A stretch of 15,182 nucleotides of DNA from JBDTSW01 sp039930945 (GTDB taxonomy: Bacteria; Actinomycetota; Thermoleophilia; Solirubrobacterales; 70-9). This document shows positions 1 to 6,655 of this stretch, piece by piece. Every line of letters begins with the position of its first letter. Position 1 is the stretch's first letter. Under the pieces are notes generated by a model, which saw nothing but the letters and a program-made list of their open reading frames with translations, made no database searches and was not told where the DNA came from. The stretch lies in NCBI GenBank assembly GCA_039930945.1, contig JBDTSW010000053.1:1-15182 (forward strand). Reading direction: 5' to 3'. Both the position numbers and the translations under genes were made by a program.

Positions 1-54
1 ATGGAGATCCCCTGCCTGTCGCCCGGCGAGCGGGTCACGATCCGACCCGCGTAG
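1..54 (+). CDS. Possible 3' tail of a gene entering from the left
   Basis: The first frame of the plus strand is open from base 1 and stops at TAG 52-54, giving 17 codons that end in GERVTIRPA. It could be the tail of a longer gene that begins outside the window, converging on ackA and overlapping its 3' end by about 20 bases. The fragment is too short to assign to any family, and an open frame of this length is common by chance in GC-rich DNA. Confidence 0.2.
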   Translation: MEIPCLSPGERVTIRPA

Positions 55-1156
55 GCGCCGACCGCTCCCCGAGCAGGCCGCGCACCTGCCGCGCGATCTC
101 GAGGTCCTCCCGGGAGGTGACGACGAGCGTCCGCACCGAGGCGTCGGCGGCGCCGATGTCCTCGTCGCCCCGCGGCGCCTCGTTGCGTGCCTGATCCAGC
201 TCCACCCCCAGGAGCCCGAGCCCGCTCGACGCGGCCGCGCGGACCTCCGGCGAATGCTCGCCGACGCCGCCGGTGAACACAAGTGCATCCATCCCCCCCA
301 TCGCGACACACATCGCCGCGATGCCCGCCCGCAGGCGATGGACGTAGACGTCGAACGCCAGCCGCGCCTCCTCCTTGCCCGCCTCGGCGCGGGCCACGAC
401 CTCCGCCATGTCCGCCGTCCCCGCCAGCGCCAGCAGGCCGGAGCGGCGCTCGAGCGCTTCCGCCAGCTCGCGCTCCGCGAGCTCCTCGCGCTCCAGCAGC
501 CAGAGCAGGAGACCAGGGTCCACCGAACCCGATCGCGTCGCCATCACCAACCCCTCGAGGGGCGTGAACCCCATCGTCGTGTCAACCGAGACCCCCTCGC
601 GCACCGCGGCCAGCGAGGCTCCGGCGCCGAGGTGGCAGGTGACGACCCGCAGCGAGTCGATCGGCCGATCAAGCAGCTCCGCGGCCCGGCGCGCGGCGTA
701 GCCGTGGGAGAGGCCGTGGAACCCGTAGCGGCGCAGCGCCCAGCGCTCGCGCCAGGCCGCCGGCAGGGCGTAGGTGGCCGCTGCCGGCGGCAGGGTCGCG
801 TGGAACGCGGTGTCGAAGCAGGCCACGGCGGGCACGCCGGGAAGCGTCCTTCCGACGGAGGCGACGACGGCGAGCGAGGCGGCCTGATGGAGCGGGGCGA
901 GGTCGCCGAGCTCGGCGAGCTCGGCGGCGACCGCAGCGTCGAGCCTCACCGGAGCCCGGAAGCGCGTTCCGCCGTGGACGATCCGGTGGCCGACGGCGTC
1001 GGCGGCCGCGAGCGCGGCGAGCGCCTCGCCCAACTCGGCCTCGTCCACGGCGCCGTGCCGCGCGGCGAGGTCGCGGCTCGCGAGCACGGCGTCGCCGCCG
1101 TCCAGCAGCCGCAGCTTGAGGCTGCTGGAGCCGGCGTTGACGACCAGGACCCGCAA
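35..1156 (-). CDS. ackA: Acetate kinase
   Basis: Cytoplasmic acetate kinase, which transfers the phosphate of acetyl-phosphate to ADP to give acetate and ATP. The start is taken as TTG at 1156-1154, because the conserved N-terminus (VLVVNAGSSSLKL) begins right after it; the open frame extends 35 codons further upstream into xfp but looks nothing like the family. From this start the protein has 373 residues, slightly short for the family (about 400). Visible motifs are the ASKHA phosphate loop NAGSSSLK (7-14), FDTAFHATLP (114-123) with the conserved Asp115, RYGFHGLSH (143-151), the glycine-rich CHLGAGASL (174-182), and TGGVGEHSPEVR near the C-terminus. The start lies one base after the xfp stop, so the two are almost certainly one transcript and translationally coupled; the kinase would consume the acetyl-phosphate that phosphoketolase makes. 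No phosphotransacetylase gene is visible. Identification is secure; only the start is uncertain. Confidence 0.95.
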   Translation of the reverse strand: MRVLVVNAGSSSLKLRLLDGGDAVLASRDLAARHGAVDEAELGEALAALAAADAVGHRIVHGGTRFRAPVRLDAAVAAELAELGDLAPLHQAASLAVVASVGRTLPGVPAVACFDTAFHATLPPAAATYALPAAWRERWALRRYGFHGLSHGYAARRAAELLDRPIDSLRVVTCHLGAGASLAAVREGVSVDTTMGFTPLEGLVMATRSGSVDPGLLLWLLEREELAERELAEALERRSGLLALAGTADMAEVVARAEAGKEEARLAFDVYVHRLRAGIAAMCVAMGGMDALVFTGGVGEHSPEVRAAASSGLGLLGVELDQARNEAPRGDEDIGAADASVRTLVVTSREDLEIARQVRGLLGERSAPTRVGS

Positions 1157-1157
1157 G

Positions 1158-3566
1158 CTAGGCGGAGGCCTCGGGGACCTCGGCCGCACCGTCCGTGGTC
1201 GTCGGCCACCTCCAGTCGCGCACGTCGGGCGGGTCGTCACCCACCTCGCGCGTGTAGGCACGGTGCCGAAGCCGCTCGTCCACCATCCGCTGGCGCAGCT
1301 CGGCGCTGCGCTCTCCGAGGCCCGGAACCCGGTCGATCACGTCGATCACGAGATGGAAGCGGTCGAGATCGTTGAGCATGACCATGTCGAAGGGGGTCGT
1401 GGTCGTGCCCTCTTCCTTGTACCCACGGACGTGGAACCCCTCGTGGTTGGTGCGCCGATAGGTCAGCCGATGGATGAGCCACGGGTAGCCGTGGAAGGCG
1501 AAGATGATCGGGCGGTCGTCGGTGAACACGGCATCGAACTCCGCGTCGGGCATCCCGTGCGGATGCTCGGAAGGCGGTTGGAGCCTCATCAGGTCGACCA
1601 CGTTCACCACCCGCACCCCAAGGTCCGGTAGCTCGCGACGGAGGATCGCCGCCGCGGCCACCGTCTCCAGGGTCGGGACGTCCCCGCAGCAGGCGAGGAC
1701 GACGTCGGGCTCGCCGTCGCTGTTCGAGGCCCACTCCCATATCCCCAGGCCGCGGGTGCAGTGGGCGATCGCCTCCTCCATCGGCAGGTAGTCGAGCGAC
1801 GGCTGCTTGCCGGCGACGATCAGGTTCACGTAATGGCGGCTCCTGAGGCAGTGGTCGGCGACCGAGAGCAGGCAGTTGGCGTCCGGCGGCAGGTAGACGC
1901 GGATCACCTCCGCCTTCTTGTTCACGACGTGGTCGATGAAGCCCGGGTCCTGGTGGGAGAAGCCGTTGTGGTCCTGGCGCCAGACGTGCGACGAGAGCAG
2001 GTAGTTGAGCGAGGCGAGCGGGCGCCGCCATGGGATGCCGCGTGTGACCTTCAGCCACTTGGCGTGCTGGTTGAACATCGAGTCGACGATGTGGATGAAG
2101 GCCTCGTACGAGTTGAAGAGCCCGTGGCGCCCGGTGAGCAGATAACCCTCGAGCCAGCCCTGGCAGAGGTGCTCGGACAGCACCTCCATCACCCGGCCGT
2201 CCGGGGCGAGGTGCTCGTCCGTGGGTAGCCGCTCAGCGTCCCAAGCCCGGTCGGTGGCCTCGAACAGGGCCCCGAGCCGGTTCGACGCGGTCTCGTCCGG
2301 GCCCATGACGCGGAAGTTCTCCGGGTTGGCCCGCACGACGTCGCGCAGGAATCCGCCGAGCACGCGCGTAGGCTCGCTCATGCGCTCGGCTGGCCGCGAG
2401 ACTTCAACTGCGTAGTCGCGGAAGTCGGGGAGGTCGAGCTGGCGCAGCAGGAGGCCGCCGTTCGAGTGCGGGTTCGAGCCCATGCGCCGCTCGCCCGTAG
2501 GCGCCAGCTCGGCCAGCTCGGGGCGCAGCGCCCGCCGCTGGTCGAAGAGCTCCTGCGGCCGGTAGCTGCGGAGCCAGGCCTCGAGCTGGGCGAGGTGCTC
2601 GGAGTTGCCCCTGACGCCCGCCAGCGGCACCTGGTGCGACCGGAACGAGCCCTCGGCCGGCTTGCCGTCGACCTCCTTCGGACCCGTCCAGCCCTTCGGG
2701 GTGGCGAGGACGATCATCGGCCAGCGCGGGCGTGCGCCGCCTCGCCCCTCGCGCGCCTCGGCTTGGATCGTGCGGATCTCCCCCACGACCTCGTCGAGCG
2801 TGGCGGCCATCAGCTGATGCATCTCCTCCGGCTCTGAGCCCTCCACGAAGCGCGGCGCGTGGCCGTAGCCCTCGAGCAGCGAGCGCAGCTCCTCGCGCCC
2901 GATCCGCGCCAGCACCGTCGGGTTGGCGATCTTGTAGCCGTTCAGGTGAAGGACGGGGAGGACCGCGCCGTCCCGGGCGGGGTTGAGGAACTTGTTCGAG
3001 TGCCAGCTCGCCGCCAGCGGCCCCGTCTCCGCCTCGCCGTCTCCGACCACGCAGACGACCAGCAGGTCCGGGTTGTCGAAGGCGGCGCCGTAGGCGTGGG
3101 CGAGCGCGTAGCCGAGCTCACCACCCTCGTGGATCGAGCCGGGCGTCTCCGGCCCCGTGTGACTCGGCACGCCACCGGGGAAGGAGAACTGGCGGAAGAG
3201 GCGCAGGAGCCCCTCCTCGTCGCGGCCGACGTTGGAGTAGAGCTCGCTGTAGCTGCCCTCGAGCCAGGTGTTTGCGACCAGCGCCGGTCCGCCGTGGCCG
3301 GGGCCGGTGACGAAGATCGCGTTCAGGTCGTGGACCCTGATCGCCCGGTTCGTGTGGACGTAGACGAAGTTGAGGCCGGGCGCCGTCCCCCAGTGGCCGA
3401 GCAGCCGCGGCTTTACGTGCTCGGGGCGCAGCGGCTCGCGAAGCAGCGGGTTGTCGAGCAGGTAGATCTGACCCACCGAGAGGTAGTTCGCGGCCCGCCA
3501 GTAAGCGTCGATCCGCCGAAGCTCGTCCTCCGTGAGGGGGTGCTGCCCGATGTCTTCAGCCTTCAT
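1158..3566 (-). CDS. xfp: Xylulose-5-phosphate/fructose-6-phosphate phosphoketolase
   Basis: Thiamine-diphosphate enzyme that cleaves xylulose-5-phosphate (often also fructose-6-phosphate) with phosphate, giving acetyl-phosphate plus glyceraldehyde-3-phosphate (or erythrose-4-phosphate). From ATG 3566-3564 it has 802 residues, normal for the family. Motifs include GHWGTAPGLNF (57-67), TGPGHGGPAL (87-96), the phosphoketolase signature EGGELGYALAHAYGAAFDNP (147-166) and the ThDP/Mg motif GDGEAETGP (175-183). Further on are NSYEAFIHIVDSMFNQHAKW and DHNGFSHQDPGF of the central domain, and a C-terminal transketolase-like domain. The frame stays open 67 codons upstream of this ATG, but that extension is low-complexity and unlike the family. 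AAGGAG lies 11 bases before the ATG and 5 bases before an in-frame TTG two codons upstream, so the TTG is an alternative start. It is followed after one base by ackA, forming a complete acetyl-phosphate-to-ATP branch. Confidence 0.97.
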   Translation of the reverse strand: MKAEDIGQHPLTEDELRRIDAYWRAANYLSVGQIYLLDNPLLREPLRPEHVKPRLLGHWGTAPGLNFVYVHTNRAIRVHDLNAIFVTGPGHGGPALVANTWLEGSYSELYSNVGRDEEGLLRLFRQFSFPGGVPSHTGPETPGSIHEGGELGYALAHAYGAAFDNPDLLVVCVVGDGEAETGPLAASWHSNKFLNPARDGAVLPVLHLNGYKIANPTVLARIGREELRSLLEGYGHAPRFVEGSEPEEMHQLMAATLDEVVGEIRTIQAEAREGRGGARPRWPMIVLATPKGWTGPKEVDGKPAEGSFRSHQVPLAGVRGNSEHLAQLEAWLRSYRPQELFDQRRALRPELAELAPTGERRMGSNPHSNGGLLLRQLDLPDFRDYAVEVSRPAERMSEPTRVLGGFLRDVVRANPENFRVMGPDETASNRLGALFEATDRAWDAERLPTDEHLAPDGRVMEVLSEHLCQGWLEGYLLTGRHGLFNSYEAFIHIVDSMFNQHAKWLKVTRGIPWRRPLASLNYLLSSHVWRQDHNGFSHQDPGFIDHVVNKKAEVIRVYLPPDANCLLSVADHCLRSRHYVNLIVAGKQPSLDYLPMEEAIAHCTRGLGIWEWASNSDGEPDVVLACCGDVPTLETVAAAAILRRELPDLGVRVVNVVDLMRLQPPSEHPHGMPDAEFDAVFTDDRPIIFAFHGYPWLIHRLTYRRTNHEGFHVRGYKEEGTTTTPFDMVMLNDLDRFHLVIDVIDRVPGLGERSAELRQRMVDERLRHRAYTREVGDDPPDVRDWRWPTTTDGAAEVPEASA

Positions 3567-3868
3567 CTCCAAGTCGACTCCTTCTGCGCTCTCGGCCGGG
3601 GCTCCGTCGAAGTATCGACCCCGAGCCAACCCTGCGGCGCCCGCAACGCTGGCAGCGGGACATCCACCCGTCAACGGCAATGTCCCACACAACGTAGGAT
3701 GCAGCGTGGAACACCCTCGGAGAGGGCGCGATGGCCGCCAGCTCGCTGTCGGTCGTGGCAACGCCAACCGGTTGCGCGGCTGGCGCCCGCCCGCGATCCG
3801 AGCAACGGCAAGATGAGAGGAGCGTCCCCGCTGTCTGCGCGTCGACTACTTCTGGAGAAAGAGGACTG
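3567..3868. promoter_or_regulatory. Divergent intergenic region between xfp and the osmC-like gene
   Basis: These 302 bases separate two divergent operons, so promoters for both should lie here. On the xfp side there is AAGGAG just before the start. On the other side GAGG (3861-3864) sits 4 bases before the OsmC ATG. A 10-base palindrome CAACCGGTTG lies at 3765-3774, too short to be convincing as an operator. No confident -10/-35 pair could be picked out by eye. Frames that stay open through here give low-complexity Arg/Pro/Ala-rich translations typical of GC-rich non-coding DNA. Confidence 0.45.
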
Positions 3869-4393
3869 ATGCACAACGTGAACATCGAAGCGGTGGAGCG
3901 GGCCGCTCGGCAGGCACAGGCCGATCCCTCGAGCGTGCGCCAGCCGGTCGAGTTGAGCGGCGAGTGGGAGGTGGCCGAGGGCGCTCCGCAGTTTCGAGCG
4001 ACGATCCCCTATCCCAACGGTGAGGTCGAGCTCACCTGCGACTTCCCGCCGCCGCTCGGCGGCACAGGCGCTGCGCCCAACCCCCTCGTCTACTGCCTCT
4101 GGGGCGGCATCGCCTGCTACGCGATGACCTATGCGCTGGAGGCGGCGCGCGAGGGCGTCGAGCTGCGGGCGCTGCACGGCACGATCACCACCGAGGTCGA
4201 CCAGTCCCGCGCCCTCGGCGTCTCGGATCGCCCACCGGTCGAGCAGGTCGCCTGGGAGCTGGACGTCGACGCCGACGCTTCGGCCGAACTGCTCGAGCGC
4301 CTGCGAGCCCGGGCTGACGATCGCTGCCCCGGCGTGTACTGCATGCGCAACGCGATCCCCCTCGTCACCCGTCTGGCCGACGATGGCCCCTGA
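3869..4393 (+). CDS. OsmC family protein (thiol peroxidase fold)
   Basis: OsmC/Ohr-type proteins reduce organic hydroperoxides with a pair of cysteines. This 174-residue protein has the family layout. An N-terminal beta half (RATIPYPNGEVELTCDFPPP) is followed by NPLVYCLWGGIACYAMTYAL (71-90), which carries the conserved helix cysteine, probably Cys83, and AAREGVELRAL. The second cysteine region is DRCPGVYCMRNAIPLV (151-166), with Cys153 in the usual place. There are extra cysteines at 57, 76 and 158. ATG 3869 is chosen because GAGG (3861-3864) precedes it and the conserved sequence starts soon after; the frame is open further upstream but without family features. The next gene starts inside its last codons (11-base overlap), so the two are co-translated. 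The family is clear; the true substrate (hydroperoxide or persulfide/thiol species) cannot be told from sequence, and the rhodanese partner leans towards sulfur chemistry. Confidence 0.88.
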   Translation: MHNVNIEAVERAARQAQADPSSVRQPVELSGEWEVAEGAPQFRATIPYPNGEVELTCDFPPPLGGTGAAPNPLVYCLWGGIACYAMTYALEAAREGVELRALHGTITTEVDQSRALGVSDRPPVEQVAWELDVDADASAELLERLRARADDRCPGVYCMRNAIPLVTRLADDGP

Positions 4394-4871
4394 ACCGTCG
4401 CCGCCCGCGAGTACGCGCCTGCGGCGGGTCGGGCGCGAGCGCGGTCCGATGCGCGTCCCGCTCACTCTCGGCGACAGCGGCCTGGTGGTGCTCGACGCGA
4501 GTTGGGGCACGATCAAGCCGATCGCGCTCGCCGAGGGAGTACGCACCGTCGGCGAACTCGAGGTCATGGAGCAGCTCGACGGCGAACTCCCACTGATCGA
4601 CAGTCGCCTGCCCGAAGCCTACGCCGCCGCGACGATCCCCGAAGCACAGAGCATCCCGCATACCGAGGCGGCGGAGCGCATCGGCGAACTCGATCCGCGC
4701 CGACCGGCTGTCTTCTTCTGCAACGGCCCGCAGTGCGGCGCCTCGCCGGATGCGATCGATGCGCTGCTGAGAGCCGGGCACCCGCCGACCGCGATTCTCT
4801 ACTACCGCGGCGGGCTCCACAACTGGGTGAGCCTGGGCCTGCCGCTCGAGGCCGGCCGTCGCGCTCGCTGA
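4383..4871 (+). CDS. Rhodanese-domain sulfurtransferase
   Basis: Single-domain rhodanese, a cytoplasmic enzyme that carries sulfane sulfur as a cysteine persulfide. From ATG 4383 it has 162 residues. The rhodanese domain spans roughly 55-157: LPLIDSRLPEAYAAATIPEA (69-88) is the conserved Asp-Ser-Arg segment. The active-site loop is CNGPQC (113-118) with Cys113 as the likely catalytic residue, followed by SPDAIDALLRAGH and YYRGGLHNW (140-148). The loop is of the CNGPxC type rather than the common CxxGxR type, so a second cysteine stands where the usual loop Arg would be. The start at 4383 overlaps the osmC-like gene by 11 bases; ATG 4449 is an alternative that would drop 22 poorly conserved residues. 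No strong ribosome binding site precedes either, which fits coupling to the upstream gene. No signal peptide or membrane segment is seen. Confidence 0.88.
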   Translation: MAPEPSPPASTRLRRVGRERGPMRVPLTLGDSGLVVLDASWGTIKPIALAEGVRTVGELEVMEQLDGELPLIDSRLPEAYAAATIPEAQSIPHTEAAERIGELDPRRPAVFFCNGPQCGASPDAIDALLRAGHPPTAILYYRGGLHNWVSLGLPLEAGRRAR

Positions 4872-4891
4872 CGCTCAGACACCGCCGGGAC

Positions 4892-5200
4892 TCACCCACA
4901 GCCACAAGGGGGTTGCAGGCGCCCGTCTACGCGGGGGGGGCGGGCGACGATCTCGCGCCAAACGCCTTCGCGACGAACGTCAAAGATCTCAAGGCCGGCC
5001 GCGGCCACGTTCTCCTCGGTACGCCGATTGATCTCGGGGCCGAAGAGGCGGCGGGTCAGCGGGCTGAGCAGCTCGGCGAGCCAGCCGAGCAGAACGCGCA
5101 GGTCGCCGTGACCGTCGTCGCCGTCGGCGATCTCGTCGAGGGCGAGCAGCTCGCGTTTTTTCAGGCTGAGAGCCGTTAGCTGTGGCTCTGCCGTCTTCAC
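4892..5200 (-). pseudogene. C-terminal remnant of a class I SAM-dependent methyltransferase
   Basis: The 102-residue frame begins with GTG 5200, which overlaps the preceding stop as GTGA. Residues 35-90 (about 5098-4931) look like the C-terminal end of UbiE/PEMT-type class I methyltransferases: LGWLAELLSPLTRRLFGPEI followed by NRRTEENVAAAGLEI and WREIVARP. In intact members this segment follows a Rossmann domain of about 150 residues with a glycine-rich SAM-binding motif, and that domain is absent. Residues 1-34 show no family features and may be read-through of unrelated sequence. The segment holds a run of eight G's on the plus strand (4933-4940) near the 3' end. It is most likely a 5'-truncated gene left at the end of the operon; it could still be translated by coupling, but no methyltransferase activity would be expected. 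The family call rests on a short match. Confidence 0.5.
5142..5161 (+). terminator. Possible Rho-independent terminator of the osmC-rhodanese transcript
   Basis: On the plus strand GCGAG (5142-5146), loop CAG and CTCGC (5150-5154) form a small perfect hairpin. G and six T's (5156-5161) follow. This is the only clear T-run after a hairpin in the area, about 270 bases past the rhodanese stop. The stem is short (5 bp), and the site lies antisense to the methyltransferase remnant, so it may be fortuitous. Confidence 0.35.
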
Positions 5201-5340
5201 AGCACCCGGACCGCGACGAGGACCACGGCCACGGCGATCGCCACGCAGCAGGCGAGGCCAAGATAGACGAGGAGCCAGTCACGGCGCAGGGACGAGCGCC
5301 GCGCGGCAGCGAGATCCGCTTCGGGAGCCCGGGCGCTCAC
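5197..5340 (-). CDS. Small single-pass membrane protein (47 aa)
   Basis: It starts at GTG 5340-5338, which overlaps the stop of the previous gene as GTGA; GAGGAG lies about 6 bases upstream. The product has a charged N-terminal half (ARAPEADLAAARRSSLRRDW) and one hydrophobic helix, LLVYLGLACCVAIAVAVVLV, with a Cys-Cys pair in the middle, and ends soon after it. The arginine cluster before the helix predicts the N-terminus in the cytoplasm. I do not recognise a family. The case for it being real is the 4-base overlap, the binding site and the conserved arrangement of the whole string of genes. Its stop overlaps the methyltransferase-remnant frame. Confidence 0.55.
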   Translation of the reverse strand: MSARAPEADLAAARRSSLRRDWLLVYLGLACCVAIAVAVVLVAVRVL

Positions 5341-5621
5341 CGGCGCTCCTCGCCCCCGGGTCCGCCCCGAGCCGCCGAGCCCGACGGCTCGGGCTGCGAG
5401 CGGGCGAGGATGTAGGCGTCCACCGCGGCCACCAGCATCAGCGCCACGACGACCGGGCTGTGAGGCGCGCCGGCGTAGGCGCTGACGACAAACCAGCCGG
5501 CGAGCCAGATCGCGCCCCGAACCCAGGCGCGGATCAGGAACTGGCCGAAGCCGGGGACGACGAAGCTCAGCAGGGCGGCGGGAAACGCCATGCGGGAGGC
5601 GGGAGCGCCGGCGCTCTTCAT
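5337..5621 (-). CDS. Small TM2-like membrane protein (94 aa)
   Basis: Two hydrophobic segments are visible: FPAALLSFVVPGFGQFLIRA and WVRGAIWLAGWFVVSAYAG close together, then VVVALMLVAAVDAYILA. The PGFGQF...WVRGAIW pattern resembles the PGxGQ...RG turn of TM2-type small membrane proteins. The C-terminal tail is Gly/Pro/Glu-rich and hydrophilic. ATG 5621 overlaps the stop of the upstream gene as ATGA, and its own stop overlaps the next start, so it is in the middle of a translationally coupled chain. Its function is unknown; no catalytic or metal-binding residues stand out. The TM2 likeness is a pattern judgement, not a firm assignment. Confidence 0.68.
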   Translation of the reverse strand: MKSAGAPASRMAFPAALLSFVVPGFGQFLIRAWVRGAIWLAGWFVVSAYAGAPHSPVVVALMLVAAVDAYILARSQPEPSGSAARGGPGGEERR

Positions 5622-5911
5622 CGAGCGCCTCCACTCCCGCGGCCCTCTCCACCCGACATCCCGCCCATCATCGCCGCCATCATCGCGGTGCAGGCCACAG
5701 CGATGATCAGGAAGCCGACGCCGGCACCGCCGGCCACCAACAGCAAGGCGATCAGCAGCATCGGCACACAGCAGGCGATCATCATCCAGCGGCTGTGGCC
5801 ACGATGCTCGTTCGTCTCCTCCTGGGGCGAGGGCCGATCGGCTTCGAACCGGCTCATGCCGTTCTCCTCTGCCTGCCTCGACTCGGTCCCATGAGTGTCG
5901 AGCGAGCTCAT
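5618..5911 (-). CDS. Small membrane protein, Met- and Cys-containing (DUF2933-like?)
   Basis: A 97-residue protein with a hydrophilic, acidic and His-containing N-terminus (ending HRGHSRW) and then two closely spaced hydrophobic segments, MMIACCVPMLLIALLLVAGG and VGFLIIAVACTAMMAAMM. A GGMSGGEG tail rich in Gly and Met follows. The CC-P-M and MM..MM pattern resembles small DUF2933-type proteins often found in heavy-metal loci, but the match is by eye. ATG 5911 is favoured: it overlaps the stop of the cupredoxin gene as ATGA and has GAGGAG 6 bases upstream. ATG 5857 (79 residues) is a less supported alternative. The next gene begins in its stop codon. Methionines and cysteines in and next to the membrane would suit soft-metal binding, which fits the cupredoxin neighbour but is inference. 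Confidence 0.68.
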   Translation of the reverse strand: MSSLDTHGTESRQAEENGMSRFEADRPSPQEETNEHRGHSRWMMIACCVPMLLIALLLVAGGAGVGFLIIAVACTAMMAAMMGGMSGGEGRGSGGAR

Positions 5912-6600
5912 GCCGGGCTCCTCAGCGACGGGGGCACGTGGCCCAGCTTGCGGTACAGCGGGCAGTGCCCGAGCGCACCGGTGACGATCAGGTCAAGGCC
6001 GGCGAGGACCAGCAGGACCTCGAGCACGGCGACGACGGCGCCGCCTGCCGAGCCGAGCAGGATCAGGCCGCCGATCACGCCGACCAGGCCGACGAATATG
6101 CGGCCCAGACGCTCGGCCGGGGTGATGTTCACAGTGGGGCGCTTCATCTGAATGACCTCCATGCGGTTTCCGTTTTCCGACGCAGCGTAGGAGCACACAC
6201 CGGCGCCGCCATCGGGGCCGGGCGCGGCTTTGGCCTCCGTACTCGCCACGGACTCCTCTGCGCCTTGACCGCAGACGACGATACGTCCGCGCAGCACCCC
6301 GAGCCCGCAGCTGAACTCGTGCTCGCCCGGCGGCAGCGGCCCGAGGTCGACGGCCACGTCCTCGAACGGCGGCAGCATCACGCTCTTGCCGAGGCTGGGT
6401 ACCACGACGCGCTCCGAGCACGCGGCGGTCTCCTCGCGCCGGAAGACGAGCCGCAGCCGCTCGCCGGCGCGGGCCTCGATCAGGTCGGGGGAGAACTCCC
6501 CCCGGACGCGCACCCAGGCCCAGCCCTCGCTGTACCTGTCAGTCGCGTCGGCGGGCCGTCCCCCGCCGCCCTTCGGGACCAACAATTGCGCCAAGCCCAT
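5908..6600 (-). CDS. Cupredoxin domain joined to DUF2892-like membrane domain
   Basis: One open frame of 230 residues encodes two modules. Residues about 28-110 form a cupredoxin-like beta domain: FSPDLIEARAGERLRLVFRR, then CSERVVVPSLG with Cys61, PPGEHEFSCGLGVLRGRIVV with Cys98. Family members of this kind often have FSCGMGM here, and both methionines are Leu or Val in this protein. A low-complexity linker follows (about 111-147). Residues 152-230 match small DUF2892/YgaP-like membrane proteins: two hydrophobic helices and the ending GHCPLYRKLG. ATG 6600 has AAGGAG 6 bases upstream. No signal peptide is evident at the N-terminus, so the side of the membrane is unclear. An internal ATG at 6147 with its own strong binding site means the second module may also, or only, be made separately. 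This is the first gene of the overlapping chain. Copper or other soft-metal handling is plausible, not shown. Confidence 0.78.
   Translation of the reverse strand: MGLAQLLVPKGGGGRPADATDRYSEGWAWVRVRGEFSPDLIEARAGERLRLVFRREETAACSERVVVPSLGKSVMLPPFEDVAVDLGPLPPGEHEFSCGLGVLRGRIVVCGQGAEESVASTEAKAAPGPDGGAGVCSYAASENGNRMEVIQMKRPTVNITPAERLGRIFVGLVGVIGGLILLGSAGGAVVAVLEVLLVLAGLDLIVTGALGHCPLYRKLGHVPPSLRSPA
6145..6160 (-). promoter_or_regulatory. Strong internal ribosome binding site and ATG for the DUF2892-like module
   Basis: On the minus strand GGAGGT (6160-6155) is followed by 7 bases and then ATG (6147-6145). From here a 79-residue DUF2892-like protein (5908-6147) would be made in the same frame as the cupredoxin gene. 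It is the most canonical Shine-Dalgarno sequence in the window, yet it lies inside an open frame, so it argues for a separate product. Confidence 0.6.
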
Positions 6601-6606
6601 CGCTTG

Positions 6607-6627
6607 CTCCTTGCCGTTGCTAACGGC
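6607..6627 (-). promoter_or_regulatory. RBS of the cupredoxin gene with abutting dyad
   Basis: AAGGAG (6612-6607) lies 6 bases before ATG 6600. Directly upstream is a perfect 6-bp inverted repeat with a 3-base loop, GCCGTT-AGC-AACGGC when read on the minus strand (6627-6613). In the mRNA the hairpin would touch the Shine-Dalgarno sequence; as DNA it could be an operator half-site pair. Either role is inference. Confidence 0.4.
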
Positions 6628-6655
6628 TTCAGGATCGAGCGCCGGTTTGAAGGTC

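Noticed and set aside
254..1375. Plus-strand frame of 373 codons
   Set aside because: Antisense to acetate kinase; no recognisable domain and Arg/His-rich composition.
3765..3774. Palindrome CAACCGGTTG as an operator
   Set aside because: A 10-base palindrome is expected several times by chance in a window this size; no second copy or conserved context.
2859..3869. Plus-strand frame of 336 codons ending at the OsmC start
   Set aside because: Antisense to phosphoketolase for most of its length and without family features.
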